A stretch of 64,000 bases of DNA from JAAELZ01 sp965209105. GTDB lineage: Bacteria > Pseudomonadota > Gammaproteobacteria > Arenicellales > Poriferihabitantaceae. The translations under genes and the position numbers were made by a program. The DNA is taken from assembly GCA_965209105.1 (NCBI GenBank), contig CBDBQB010000020.1:1-64000 (forward strand), in the 5' to 3' direction. The notes below the pieces were generated by a model. That model was given only the letters and a program-made list of their open reading frames with translations, made no database searches and was not told the DNA's origin. Shown in pieces: positions 45,594-54,807 of the stretch. The first letter of the stretch is position 1; each line of letters starts with the position of its first letter.

Positions 45594-46663
45594 TACAATT
45601 CCTCGTTGGTTGGTGGTTGAGAAGAAGGTCGGCGGTCTATTTCAAGCACATCGTATTGAATACGCTTGCGAAAGCCGTTGGTATCAAACAACACGAGCGA
45701 ATCATGTTGTGCAATGGGGGCTTGGGTGATTTGGTGATTAAGCATATGCTGAGATAGAAGCATTCCAGTGTCGGTGTTCAAGGCGTATATCGACCCAGCG
45801 TGATCGACTGTAATCAGCGTGTCGTTTTGGCGCATGATCCAATAACGCGCATCACTGTATAGCGCTTTAGTCCAATGAATCTCGCCACTTTCCAGTGAAA
45901 TAGATTGAATTTGGCCGTCCATATTGGCAGCGATCAGTTTGTTCTCGTCAACCAGCATTGAAAAGCTTGGCGCACTGGCTCGAATTTTCCAAGCAGATTT
46001 ATTTTGATTGGGTGTAAAGGCGTTGAGATAGCCATCGAATGTGCTGGCAACAAAAATATCATCGTTGGCGATTAAAGGCGCGACTAGCTCTTGGGAGAGC
46101 GAAACGGTGTGTTCGATAGCGCCAGTATCCTTGTCAAGCTGCCAGATCAATCGGATTTGGCCGCCCGTGATCACCCGATCACCGATCAAAACAGGCGGGT
46201 AAACCCAGCCTTTACCAAGCGAACGAACCCAATGCAGTTTTCCGGTTTGAGCCTCGCGTTTCTCTAAACGCCCATCAGAACGCGCCAAATAGACCGAACC
46301 GTCTTGGTAAACCGGTTGAAAATATCGATGCGCTTTGTCGATGGCGTGTTGCCAACGCAATTTTCCTGTCGCGGAATCGAGACCAATCACGCGATTGTTT
46401 TGGCTAAAATACACTTGATCTCCGCCAGCAACGACTATTTCAGAAATGGTAAATCTAGTGTTGATCCAATCGATATGCGCGCCATCGCTGCATTTAAGAT
46501 AGGGCGTGAATTGACATTGAATGTCAGAGGTGTTGCCTAAGGCCACGGATGAAAAAAATAATGCGATACTGACCAGTCCTGATTTGGCAAGCGTGATTGC
46601 CTGGCGAACTTGTTTTGAAGATACTCCTGCAAGCGAGCGTGAAACACCATTTAGTTTTCGCAT
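45593..46663 (-). CDS. exported PQQ-like beta-propeller repeat protein
   Basis: The 356-residue protein has a long N-terminal signal region ending LFFSSVALG and then seven to eight repeats of the PQQ-propeller/BamB type (LDSATGKLRWQHAIDKAHRY, KREAQTGKLHWVRSLG, LDKDTGAIEHTVSL, SLESGEIHWTKALYS). No PQQ-dehydrogenase catalytic residues are evident, so it is likely a periplasmic binding or scaffold propeller. It is upstream of and translationally coupled to the cytochrome P460 gene, which suggests a joint periplasmic redox role. Confidence 0.85.
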   Translation of the reverse strand: MRKLNGVSRSLAGVSSKQVRQAITLAKSGLVSIALFFSSVALGNTSDIQCQFTPYLKCSDGAHIDWINTRFTISEIVVAGGDQVYFSQNNRVIGLDSATGKLRWQHAIDKAHRYFQPVYQDGSVYLARSDGRLEKREAQTGKLHWVRSLGKGWVYPPVLIGDRVITGGQIRLIWQLDKDTGAIEHTVSLSQELVAPLIANDDIFVASTFDGYLNAFTPNQNKSAWKIRASAPSFSMLVDENKLIAANMDGQIQSISLESGEIHWTKALYSDARYWIMRQNDTLITVDHAGSIYALNTDTGMLLSQHMLNHQITQAPIAQHDSLVLFDTNGFRKRIQYDVLEIDRRPSSQPPTNEEL

Positions 46664-47145
46664 GAACTTAAGAGCAGGTCGATGCTAAAAAGTTCAGAAT
46701 TTATTGTGTGGCTCTAAAAATTGAGCGACGAATTGAATATTAGCTTGTGCAATGATGCGTGGGATGTCAATGCCATTTGGTAGAGTGAAAACATCATCCG
46801 AGTGTTCTGAAATAGCACTCAATAAATTATTGGGCTGATATCAATTATTGGCTGCTATATACTCTTCTGAGATATTCGCTAAATCTTGAGACAGTATGCA
46901 AACGATAACGATCGGGGTCATTTAACGATCGGGGTCAAACGATCGGGGTCAGGTCTATCTTTATAGCACCCCCCAAGCTGAAGCCATTTAACTTATGCTA
47001 TAAAGATAGACCTGACCCCGATTACCCGCTATAAAGATAGACCTGACCCCGATTACCCGTTGGTTTTCTTATCTTTGCTTAGGCTTGGTTTGTCCAGTTC
47101 AACTTTTAGAATATCATCGGAAAACAGACACGGATTCAACTACGA
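46664..47145. other. 482-bp intergenic stretch with repeat cluster
   Basis: No gene is supported between the propeller gene and the DUF2142 gene. The 3' two-fifths is occupied by the REP-like cluster at 46907-47058. The remainder (46664-46906) is A+T-rich and shows nothing recognisable beyond a possible promoter for the propeller gene. Confidence 0.5.
46907..47058. repeat. REP-like cluster of direct and inverted repeats
   Basis: Three copies of AACGATCGGGGTCA lie at 46907-46920, 46924-46937 and 46938-46951; the last continues as GGTCTATCTTTATAGC. In inverse orientation follow two exact, adjacent 31-bp copies beginning GCTATAAAGATAGACCTGAC (46997-47027 and 47028-47058). The two orientations pair over more than 25 bp, giving a long hairpin. 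This is the layout of REP/BIME sequences tied to REP-associated tyrosine transposases, though no such transposase gene is in the window. Confidence 0.85.
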
Positions 47146-48531
47146 TCAAGCAACGTAATATCGGCTGTAGATGAAAAACACCGAAGCAGACATTGTAAAT
47201 AGGGAAAAGCCAATCAGTCCAGAACGCAACATGGCGCGGCTATTACCTAACGCTAGATTTATATGTCGCGATATTAGAGCTGAAACCGCCAATGTAAAAA
47301 TACAAAAGTAGATTAAGAAATATCGACCGTGAACCCCAGTGATTTGGTTACTCCCTACGCTGTTTGCGTGTAGATAAAGCGCTAGCTCGATTAGATTTAT
47401 GCCAACTATCGTAATAATAACGCCGAGTAAAAAGAGCTGAATTGATCGCTTAGTCGTCAGGGTGCTTGGCCCTTCTATAATTCCGATCATTGTTGTTGTC
47501 GCAAGCACGCACCACATTAGCCAGAAGGGAATAGGGACATCTTCCCAGCCTAGTCGTGCGCCGGCCATCAAAAGACTGTATTTCTGCCATTTCGAACTTA
47601 AATCGGTTAAAACGATCTGTCCATATGCAGGAAGGTCTTGCAGTACCGCAAGCATTTGTTTTTGTGGGTTTGCGTTGTTAATCCAGCTTAACGGCGAATA
47701 GACGGAGTTCGCTAAATACGCCCAACCAAATAAAGCGATTGCAGCCAGGGCGCTATAAGCAAAGAACCATCTGAGATAGTTGCCAGTAGAGCTGAAACGT
47801 GCGTATGGTATGGCCAGCGGAAGTATTAACACGGCCGCGTAGGTTTGTTTGCTTAGCGCAAGCAATACCCCGAGCAAGATTAGAGGCCACAAGCTAGGTT
47901 TTGTTAGATCCTGATCATATGATGCTAAGGATATTTTTAGGCTGACCATTACGAACAATATGCTGATTGCATTAGATAGGCTGTCCGCAGACAGGCTTGC
48001 GAAAAGGTTGAGTGACATGGGCAACATACAAACGGCAAAGATAAAACCTGACCAATTCGGAATTTGACTCATGGCAAGGAAGATCAACACGGTTGACGCG
48101 AGTAAGGTGAAGAAGCTCGCGGAATAATATATAACTAAGACAGCGTCTGTGAATGATTTGCTTATCAGTATTCCAATCGCCGAAGGAAGGTAAGGAAGGG
48201 GTGAAAAAACAGCGGTATTCTCGAAGCCAATAAATGAAGTGGCTCCAGCATCCAATTGTATGTGAGCGCTATCTTTGATTTGCTGCAGGCTAGATTTCTT
48301 ATTTGAATGCTTTAGGTGTGCGAAATGAGACCAAAATTTCGCAAGCGACGTGGCGATTTCCCCTCCCGTTCTTTCCCCTCTTTTTTCAGATAACCAAGCC
48401 CCTGTAGATACTGCATGATATGCTCGATAGAAATGAGTTTGCGCGTCGGGAGTTTGTAGTGGCGGGATCAGGAAGAGATAGATCAAGCCAAAAAACAAAA
48501 AAATTAATGAATTTCTTAAAGGGGTAAACAT
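47146..48531 (-). CDS. DUF2142-type polytopic membrane protein
   Basis: The 461-residue protein has about eleven transmembrane helices. Its N-terminal loop has the DUF2142 pattern PPLQTPDAQTHFYRAYHAVS, and the HGRYFLIYF motif comes late, as in predicted lipid-linked sugar transferase-like proteins of that family, often near O-antigen or glycan genes. Function is not established. ATG at 48531 is used; an in-frame TTG lies four codons earlier. The REP-like cluster lies downstream. Confidence 0.82.
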   Translation of the reverse strand: MFTPLRNSLIFLFFGLIYLFLIPPLQTPDAQTHFYRAYHAVSTGAWLSEKRGERTGGEIATSLAKFWSHFAHLKHSNKKSSLQQIKDSAHIQLDAGATSFIGFENTAVFSPLPYLPSAIGILISKSFTDAVLVIYYSASFFTLLASTVLIFLAMSQIPNWSGFIFAVCMLPMSLNLFASLSADSLSNAISILFVMVSLKISLASYDQDLTKPSLWPLILLGVLLALSKQTYAAVLILPLAIPYARFSSTGNYLRWFFAYSALAAIALFGWAYLANSVYSPLSWINNANPQKQMLAVLQDLPAYGQIVLTDLSSKWQKYSLLMAGARLGWEDVPIPFWLMWCVLATTTMIGIIEGPSTLTTKRSIQLFLLGVIITIVGINLIELALYLHANSVGSNQITGVHGRYFLIYFCIFTLAVSALISRHINLALGNSRAMLRSGLIGFSLFTMSASVFFIYSRYYVA

Positions 48532-48579
48532 GATGAATGGCAAAGAGGATTAAACAAATTCAGCGAATTTTTACAATAA

Positions 48580-49386
48580 TCACGTTATGGGCATTGCAGG
48601 ATCACTGTTCCATTCTGCCCAAGATCCTGCGTAGCCTTTAACCCTGCCATAACCAAGATGTTTAAGCACGGCGTAAGTATGTGCTGCGCGGTGCATGGTG
48701 TAGCAGTAAGTGATGATTTCTTTGTCTTTGCTTAAGCCGAGTTGCTCGAATGCGGTGTGCAGGTCGTCGTCGGCGTAAAACCTTAGATTACGATTTCGAT
48801 CAATGGCGTCCAGCCAATTAAAATTAATGGCGCCGGGGATGTGTCCTTTGCGCATTCCGCCGCGTTCGCCCGCGTATTCTTGTGGCGTGCGGGTATCGAG
48901 GATTTGATGGCTGTCCTTGCCCAAACAACTCAAGACATATGCTTTGTCGGCAAAACCGTCGTAGCTCATCGAAATCGTGGCTTGGCCGGGCTTTGGCTGC
49001 GGAAGCGACTGTGTGGTGGGGTGCCCTTCATTCACCCATGCATGGATACCGCCGTTGATCAAGCGATAGTGTTGATGCCCGATCATGTCTAATGTCCAAA
49101 TAAAGCGGCAAGCTTTGCCACCACCCTCATCGTCGTAAACCAATACCTTGGTTTCAGGCGTTAATCCCAGTGCATCGAACAAGGCTTGCAATCGATGGGT
49201 GGCGGGTAGGCCGCCCGGGATGGGGAGTTGGCCGTGGACGAGATGTTCATAGTTCAGATTAATCGCGCCTTGGATATGGTGCTGCTGATATGTCTCCGCA
49301 TTACCCAGATCGATGATGAGTAAATTATCTTCGGCGAGCATCGCTTCGGCTTGCGTGGGTTCGATCAAAAATTGGGTTTCTTGCAT
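48580..49386 (-). CDS. thiosulfate/3-mercaptopyruvate sulfurtransferase, tandem rhodanese
   Basis: The 268-residue cytoplasmic protein has two rhodanese domains. The C-terminal one carries the catalytic Cys228 in the loop CYTMHRAA; the N-terminal one is inactive, with Asp in DDEGG at the equivalent place. CRFIWTLDMIGH and HIPGAINFNWLDAI are typical linker and core motifs. It transfers sulfane sulfur to cyanide or thiols. The loop differs from the standard CGSGVTA of SseA, so the acceptor is uncertain. It diverges from truD. Confidence 0.9.
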   Translation of the reverse strand: MQETQFLIEPTQAEAMLAEDNLLIIDLGNAETYQQHHIQGAINLNYEHLVHGQLPIPGGLPATHRLQALFDALGLTPETKVLVYDDEGGGKACRFIWTLDMIGHQHYRLINGGIHAWVNEGHPTTQSLPQPKPGQATISMSYDGFADKAYVLSCLGKDSHQILDTRTPQEYAGERGGMRKGHIPGAINFNWLDAIDRNRNLRFYADDDLHTAFEQLGLSKDKEIITYCYTMHRAAHTYAVLKHLGYGRVKGYAGSWAEWNSDPAMPIT

Positions 49387-49441
49387 GTGGCTTGACGCAA
49401 TTGGAATACAATGGGCTGCTTAGTTTATTCTGATTTGTATT

Positions 49442-50479
49442 GTGACCAAAGTTAAATCTTCATACACCAACCATTTAGCGCAGTGGGCGCACGTTGTTTC
49501 GCCATCCGCCCACGGAAGCATTAAAACAAATCCTGAAGATTTTATTGTCGAGGAAGTGCTGGGCTTTGAATTGAACGGTGCGGGAGAGCATCTCTACCTA
49601 TTTGTCGAAAAGATCGGGCTGAATACAGCAGATGTGGTCAAGCTGTTGTCGTCACAACTTGGCGTGCTGCCCAAGCATATTGCGTATTCCGGCTTAAAAG
49701 ACAAGCACGCGGTGACGCGCCAATGGTTTAGCGTTTGGTCGAAAGAGACCGCCGACCCTAAAGGGCTGGAATCACCACAGTGTAAGTTACTCCGTGCCAT
49801 ACGCCATACGCGTAAGCTAAAACGGGGCACGCACCGCTCGAATCGATTTGAAATCGTGGTTCGAGGTATTCCAAGCAGCGATGCAATGAATGCGGCGCTC
49901 GTACGGATCGGGCGGGACGGAGTGCCCAACTATTTTGGCGAACAACGATTTGGCAGAGAGGCTAAAAATATCGATCGCGCGCTGGCAATGTTTGAATCTG
50001 AAATAAGCCCCGCTCGGCAAGAACGTGGCTTTTACCTTTCTGCCGCGCGGGCATTTTTGTTCAACGAGGTATTGTCGGCGCGTGTCGAACGGGGCGATTG
50101 GAATAGCGGCGTGGCGGGTGATGTGATGATGCTTGCGGGAAGCAATAGCTTTTTTCAAGCTGACGAAATAGACGCAACGCTGGAGCGGCGAGTAAGGTCG
50201 AGTGATGTCCATCCTTCCGCGCCGCTTTGGGGCAAGGGCGCGCTAGCTTCTAGTGGGGCGGTGAATAAACTTGAACAAACCATCGCGGACAAACATCCGG
50301 CATTGGTGCGCGGATTAGAGGCGTTTGGGCTGAAGCAGCAACGCCGCTCGATGCGATTAGTTGTAGAAGATTTGCAAACCCAGTGGTTGGAGGAGGATAG
50401 GCTGAAACTTAAATTTAGTTTGCATCGCGGTGCTTTTGCCACCACAGTGTTGCGTGAATTGCTTACAATTCATGCGTAA
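49442..50479 (+). CDS. truD: tRNA pseudouridine synthase D
   Basis: The 345-residue enzyme makes pseudouridine 13 in tRNA-Glu. It has the TruD catalytic motif YSGLKDKHAVTRQWFSV with the nucleophilic Asp, the NYFGEQRFGR motif and the insertion domain. Start is a GTG. It is followed after 32 bases by pyrF in the same direction. Confidence 0.96.
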   Translation: MTKVKSSYTNHLAQWAHVVSPSAHGSIKTNPEDFIVEEVLGFELNGAGEHLYLFVEKIGLNTADVVKLLSSQLGVLPKHIAYSGLKDKHAVTRQWFSVWSKETADPKGLESPQCKLLRAIRHTRKLKRGTHRSNRFEIVVRGIPSSDAMNAALVRIGRDGVPNYFGEQRFGREAKNIDRALAMFESEISPARQERGFYLSAARAFLFNEVLSARVERGDWNSGVAGDVMMLAGSNSFFQADEIDATLERRVRSSDVHPSAPLWGKGALASSGAVNKLEQTIADKHPALVRGLEAFGLKQQRRSMRLVVEDLQTQWLEEDRLKLKFSLHRGAFATTVLRELLTIHA

Positions 50480-50511
50480 TATTTATTGAGGTCTAAATCA
50501 CTATAGCGCGC

Positions 50512-51330
50512 ATGAACTTTAGCAAGAAACTCAGCACCGCTTGGCAATCTACGCAGTCTTTACTGTGCGTGGGATTGGATCCTGATTTACAAAAGCTTCC
50601 GAAAAGCGTGCAAGAATACGACGATCCAATTTTCGAGTTTAATCGAAATATTATTGATCAGACTGCCGAGTATTGTTGCAGTTTTAAGCCTCAAATTGCC
50701 TACTATGCGGCATATTCGGCAGAATCTTCGCTAGAGAAAACCATCGCTTATATAAAAGAAAATTATCCCCAACACCTGGTCATTCTGGATGCCAAGCGCG
50801 GTGATATCGGCGCGACAGCGAAAATGTACGCACGCGAAGCCTTTGAGCGATATGGCGCGGATGCAGTGACGGTTAACCCGTATATGGGCGGCGACACTTT
50901 GCAGCCGTTTTTGGATTACAAGAACAAGGGCGTGGTGGTATTGTGTCGAACCTCAAATGGCGGCAGCGCTGAGTTTCAAGCCCTGCAAAGTGATGGACTC
51001 CCATTGGCGCATCACGTCGCGACGCGCGCGGTAAAGTGGAATAAAAATGACAATATTATGCTGGTCGTGGGCGCCACTTATCCTGAGGAACTCGACAAAA
51101 TTCGCGGGATCGTCGGCGACATGCCGATTTTGGTGCCGGGTGTTGGCGCGCAAGGTGGCGCGCTTTCGGCGGTATTGAAAAACGGTTTAACCATAAATAA
51201 AACTGGTTTGATGATTAATTCTTCGCGTGGCATCATCTATGCGAGTCGATCAAAAGATTATGCAAGTGCTGCGGGCAAGGCAGCACGCGCGCTCAACAAC
51301 GACATTAATGCGATTCGCGCAGCAATATAA
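50512..51330 (+). CDS. pyrF: orotidine 5'-phosphate decarboxylase, type 2
   Basis: The 272-residue enzyme catalyses the last step of UMP synthesis. The catalytic Lys-Asp array is present in LDAKRGDIGATAKMYAREAF, and LLCVGLDPDLQKLP near the start is typical of the larger type 2 subfamily (about 270 residues rather than 230-245). Late motifs VPGVGAQGG and SSRGIIYAS bind phosphate. Confidence 0.96.
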   Translation: MNFSKKLSTAWQSTQSLLCVGLDPDLQKLPKSVQEYDDPIFEFNRNIIDQTAEYCCSFKPQIAYYAAYSAESSLEKTIAYIKENYPQHLVILDAKRGDIGATAKMYAREAFERYGADAVTVNPYMGGDTLQPFLDYKNKGVVVLCRTSNGGSAEFQALQSDGLPLAHHVATRAVKWNKNDNIMLVVGATYPEELDKIRGIVGDMPILVPGVGAQGGALSAVLKNGLTINKTGLMINSSRGIIYASRSKDYASAAGKAARALNNDINAIRAAI

Positions 51331-51383
51331 TGGCTGGGCGGTCAATCATTTGAATGAACATTCAATAATAAAGTGGACTGGAA

Positions 51384-51983
51384 ATGAAGAAAATTTACTT
51401 TCTTAGAAATATTTTGGCGCTGATCGGTGTGTTGGCGATTGTGGCCTTTATCTATGGTTATCAAAAATTTGGCGGAGATATTAAAGCAATCAACCAATTT
51501 GACGATAAATTTAAGCCGACCTTTATGGGTATGTGGGAAAAGCTCAAGGAAACGGGTAATTCTGCGGAAGCAACGGTCTGGGTTATTCCATTAGAAGAAG
51601 GTGTCACGGCTGACGATGCAGAAGAAGCGATGAAAATTGTCGCCAATGATATGAATATTCGCGGCGTGGGCGAATTGCCTTTGTCAGAGCAGGTTGAATT
51701 GCAAACTGGAGAGAAGCAGCGCTTCTTAAAGATATACCAGTATTGTGATCCCGAAACGGCGATGAAGATGGTCGCGTATTCTGATGCTTTCGCGGCTTAC
51801 CTGCCTTGTCGGATCGCTATTGTAGAAGGTAAAGATGGGCAATTCAGATTGTTTTCCCTGAATATGGATTTAATGATTCACGGAGGCGTAGAACTGCCCC
51901 CTGCACTGAAGGCAGAGGCAAATCGGGTCAAAGATACCATTCAGAAAATTATGTCAGCGGGCGCAACGGGCGATTTCTTTTAA
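51384..51983 (+). CDS. membrane-anchored DUF302-like protein
   Basis: The 199-residue protein has an N-terminal signal anchor (NILALIGVLAIVAFIYGYQK) and a periplasmic alpha/beta domain resembling DUF302: IYQYCDPETAMKMVAYSDAF and LPCRIAIVEGKDGQ with two cysteines 20 residues apart. DUF302 proteins are often periplasmic and of unknown function, sometimes near sulfur metabolism genes. GGAAATG-like ribosome binding site precedes the ATG. It is transcribed with pyrF and followed by a terminator. Confidence 0.8.
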   Translation: MKKIYFLRNILALIGVLAIVAFIYGYQKFGGDIKAINQFDDKFKPTFMGMWEKLKETGNSAEATVWVIPLEEGVTADDAEEAMKIVANDMNIRGVGELPLSEQVELQTGEKQRFLKIYQYCDPETAMKMVAYSDAFAAYLPCRIAIVEGKDGQFRLFSLNMDLMIHGGVELPPALKAEANRVKDTIQKIMSAGATGDFF

Positions 51984-52007
51984 GCCCACCTTTAGTGATT
52001 TGCAATG

Positions 52008-52037
52008 ATAGCTCGACATTTGTTGGGCTATTTTTTT
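52008..52037 (+). terminator. rho-independent terminator after the DUF302 gene
   Basis: A 7-bp stem with one G-U pair (ATAGCTC, 52008-52014; GGGCTAT, 52025-52031), loop of 10 bases, and a T tract to 52037, 25 bases after the stop codon. Confidence 0.65.
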
Positions 52038-52075
52038 GTTAAGATCAAACCCTATATATCCAAGCTATTATAAAT

Positions 52076-53332
52076 ATGGCGAAGCCTCAACAACACTATT
52101 CAGATAAGTTTGCCACCATTGTGCCGCAAACATTATTCTCGAATTTGCCGAACTCCACACAAGACTTCGTTAATACTCAGGCCGAGACACTACGCTTTAC
52201 CCAGCAAGAGCTACGCGAGGTGTGTTTGATCGCGAATGACCTGATCATGTGGAAGGTGCCAGAGTTAGAAATGATCTGGCCAAGTGAGCGCGATAAAAAG
52301 GCGCTATTCGCGCGATTACGCGCAAGCTATCAAACAGTTCAAACTGAGCCCAAAACTTACGTTGAGTTTTCCGTTCAGGATAAACCCAAAACGCAAAAAC
52401 CCAATTTGGTTTCTAAACCCAAAGCTGACCTTGGGCTGGGTGCTTGTCCCGTGGCATCGGAGAAAACACGCTGCTGTAATTTGCTCACGCTTGACGCGGT
52501 CGAGCGTTGCGGCTTTGATTGCAGTTATTGCAGTATTCAGTCGTTCTACCATGAGAACGAAGTGCGCTTCGACGCAGACTTTGCGGATAAACTAAAGCGT
52601 CTTTCTCTTGACCCAGATAAGACCTACCATATCGGAACGGGGCAATCCTCCGATTCGCTAATGTGGGGCAATCACAATGGAAATCTACAAGCCTTATGCG
52701 ATTTCGCCGCCGACAATCCGAATGTTATATTGGAGTTCAAAACAAAATCAAAAAATATCGGCTGGTTATTGGAAAACGATTTTCCGCCTAACATTGTTTG
52801 TACTTGGTCGCTAAATCCACAAGTCATTATTGACCATGAGGAGCACAAAACCGCGAGCTTGGCTGATCGAATTGCCAGTGCGCGTAAAATAGCCGATAAA
52901 GGCCGCTTAATAGGCTTTCATTTTCACCCGATGATTTCGCATGAAGGCTTTGAGGGAAACTACGGGGATATTGCCAAGACAATCACTCAAACCTTCACGC
53001 CAGATGAAGTCGCGATGATTTCGATGGGCAGCTTGACCTACACCAAAGATGTGATGAAAACGATTCGCGCGCGGAATTTTAAAAGCAAAATATTGCAAAT
53101 GCCTCTAGAGCAGGTGGCGGGAAAATATGCTTACCCTGAAGAAACTAAAATCGAAATGTTTCGCTATATGTATACCGCTCTGTCTGATTGGCATGATCAA
53201 GTGTTCTATTATTTATGTATGGAGCCGGCGCATTTGTGGGCACCCGTGTTTGGGCAAACTGCCTATGACAGCAATTTGGCACTCGAGTCGGCGATGAAGG
53301 CAAGTTATCTTGCCAAAATACGCGCCTTATAA
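52076..53332 (+). CDS. spore photoproduct lyase-like radical SAM protein
   Basis: The 418-residue protein belongs to the radical SAM superfamily, with the iron-sulfur motif CxxxCxxC at Cys145, Cys149 and Cys152 (RCGFDCSYCSIQSF). The surrounding sequence (IGTGQSSDSLMWG, GFHFHPMISHEGFEGNYG) fits the SplB-like family that reverses UV-induced thymine photoproducts in spore formers. This organism is a Gram-negative non-spore former, so the role may be DNA photolesion repair or another adenosylradical reaction. Homologues in gammaproteobacteria are not experimentally defined. Confidence 0.88.
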   Translation: MAKPQQHYSDKFATIVPQTLFSNLPNSTQDFVNTQAETLRFTQQELREVCLIANDLIMWKVPELEMIWPSERDKKALFARLRASYQTVQTEPKTYVEFSVQDKPKTQKPNLVSKPKADLGLGACPVASEKTRCCNLLTLDAVERCGFDCSYCSIQSFYHENEVRFDADFADKLKRLSLDPDKTYHIGTGQSSDSLMWGNHNGNLQALCDFAADNPNVILEFKTKSKNIGWLLENDFPPNIVCTWSLNPQVIIDHEEHKTASLADRIASARKIADKGRLIGFHFHPMISHEGFEGNYGDIAKTITQTFTPDEVAMISMGSLTYTKDVMKTIRARNFKSKILQMPLEQVAGKYAYPEETKIEMFRYMYTALSDWHDQVFYYLCMEPAHLWAPVFGQTAYDSNLALESAMKASYLAKIRAL

Positions 53333-53389
53333 AACCTTGTCTGGCTAATTGCGTTAAAATCGATCGATTGAATTAGTCCGGTTGTACGA

Positions 53390-53932
53390 GTGATAGAAAT
53401 CGAAAAAACGTCTTTATCCGGCGTGGTCATTGTCAAGAGCCAAGTGTTTGGGGATGAACGTGGGTTCTTTATGGAAACCTTCCATCAACGAGAATTTGAA
53501 AGCGTTGGTTTGCCAGGTGAGTTTGTGCAGGATAATCACTCGCGATCTAGCCTAGGCGTGATCAGGGGGCTACATTATCAATTCCCGCAATGGCAGGGGA
53601 AATTGGTGCGCGCGATTAATGGCGCTATTTATGATGTGGCGGTAGATATTCGCCCGGATTCACCCACGCACGGCCAATGGTTTGGGATTGAGTTAAATGA
53701 TGTGAATCGTTTGCAGCTTTATATCCCGCCGGGTTTCGCGCACGGCTTTGCAACGCTATCAGCCTTTGCTGACGTCGCTTATAAGTGTACGAGTTTGTAT
53801 AAGCCTGAGGACGACGCTGGTATCGCATGGAATGACCCTGCAATGGGTATTAATTGGAGGGTCGATAAGCCAATAATTTCTGACAAAGATGCGCGAGCGC
53901 CTAAGTTAGCTGAAATTCGAATTACGGTATAG
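53390..53932 (+). CDS. rfbC: dTDP-4-dehydrorhamnose 3,5-epimerase
   Basis: The 180-residue cupin enzyme converts dTDP-4-keto-6-deoxyglucose for dTDP-L-rhamnose synthesis. The catalytic His is in RGLHYQFPQWQGKLVRAING, and VQDNHSRSS, IPPGFAHGFATLS and YKCTSLYKPEDDAGI are conserved. Start is GTG. rfbD follows after two bases. The companion genes rfbA and rfbB are not in the window. Confidence 0.95.
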   Translation: MIEIEKTSLSGVVIVKSQVFGDERGFFMETFHQREFESVGLPGEFVQDNHSRSSLGVIRGLHYQFPQWQGKLVRAINGAIYDVAVDIRPDSPTHGQWFGIELNDVNRLQLYIPPGFAHGFATLSAFADVAYKCTSLYKPEDDAGIAWNDPAMGINWRVDKPIISDKDARAPKLAEIRITV

Positions 53933-53934
53933 TC

Positions 53935-54786
53935 ATGAAAATAATCATTTTTGGGAAAAACGGCCAAGTCGGTAGTGGTTTAATGACGCTGCTGGGTCAG
54001 CAACACACGGTATTGGGTTTCGATCAAGCTGAACTAGATTTAAGGAAAACCGAGCGCATTGCGCCGCTCATCATTGATCATGAGCCGGATTGGGTGATCA
54101 ATGCCTCGGCCTATACAGCCGTTGATCGCGCAGAACAAGAGACTGTGCTGGCAGATACCGTCAATCATTTGGCGGCAGAGGCAATGGCCAAGGCGTGCAA
54201 GCAATTGCAATGCGGCTTCGTGCATTATTCTACTGACTATGTGTTCGATGGTGAAGCCACGCAGCCGTATGTTGAAACGGATTCGCCCAATCCTCAAAGC
54301 GTGTATGGTGTCACCAAACTCGCAGGTGAAGTCGCGGTGGCGCGAGCATATCCCAATACGATCATTCTGCGTACCGCTTGGGTGTATGCCAAACAAGGTG
54401 CCAATTTTGTCAATACGATGTTGCGTTTGGCGGCCGAACGCGATGAGATTGGGGTGGTGTCGGATCAGTTTGGTTCGCCGACACTCGCCTTTGATTTGGC
54501 TGAGGGTACCGTGGCGATTATTGAAAAAACGCCCGTGAAAGAGGTGGAAAAGGTGGCGGGCTTATACCATGCAACCGGCGCAGGAGAAACTAACTGGCAT
54601 GATTTTGCTGTGCAGATATTGGCGCTTACTGGCTCGGATGTTCGGCTGAAATCGATTGCCACGAAAGACTATCCGACGGCTGCACCGCGCCCACGTTATT
54701 CGGTGTTATCGAATGCAAAACTTGCCCGCGTATTCGGGGTGAATCTTCCAGATTGGCAAGCGTCTCTGGAAAAAACGCTCGCCTAA
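53935..54786 (+). CDS. rfbD: dTDP-4-dehydrorhamnose reductase
   Basis: The 283-residue SDR-type enzyme makes dTDP-L-rhamnose. It has the Rossmann motif GKNGQVGSGL, INASAYTAVDRAEQE, the substrate loop STDYVFDGEA, and the YGVTKLAGE catalytic Tyr/Lys pair. It is coupled to rfbC. The product feeds surface polysaccharide or O-antigen synthesis, consistent with glycan genes at 62-64 kb. Confidence 0.95.
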   Translation: MKIIIFGKNGQVGSGLMTLLGQQHTVLGFDQAELDLRKTERIAPLIIDHEPDWVINASAYTAVDRAEQETVLADTVNHLAAEAMAKACKQLQCGFVHYSTDYVFDGEATQPYVETDSPNPQSVYGVTKLAGEVAVARAYPNTIILRTAWVYAKQGANFVNTMLRLAAERDEIGVVSDQFGSPTLAFDLAEGTVAIIEKTPVKEVEKVAGLYHATGAGETNWHDFAVQILALTGSDVRLKSIATKDYPTAAPRPRYSVLSNAKLARVFGVNLPDWQASLEKTLA

Positions 54787-54807
54787 TTAACTGGTTAAGG
54801 GACAAGT

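Noticed and set aside
46907..47058. CRISPR array
   Set aside because: The direct repeats are adjacent or separated by at most three bases, not regular 30-40 base spacers, and no cas genes are present.
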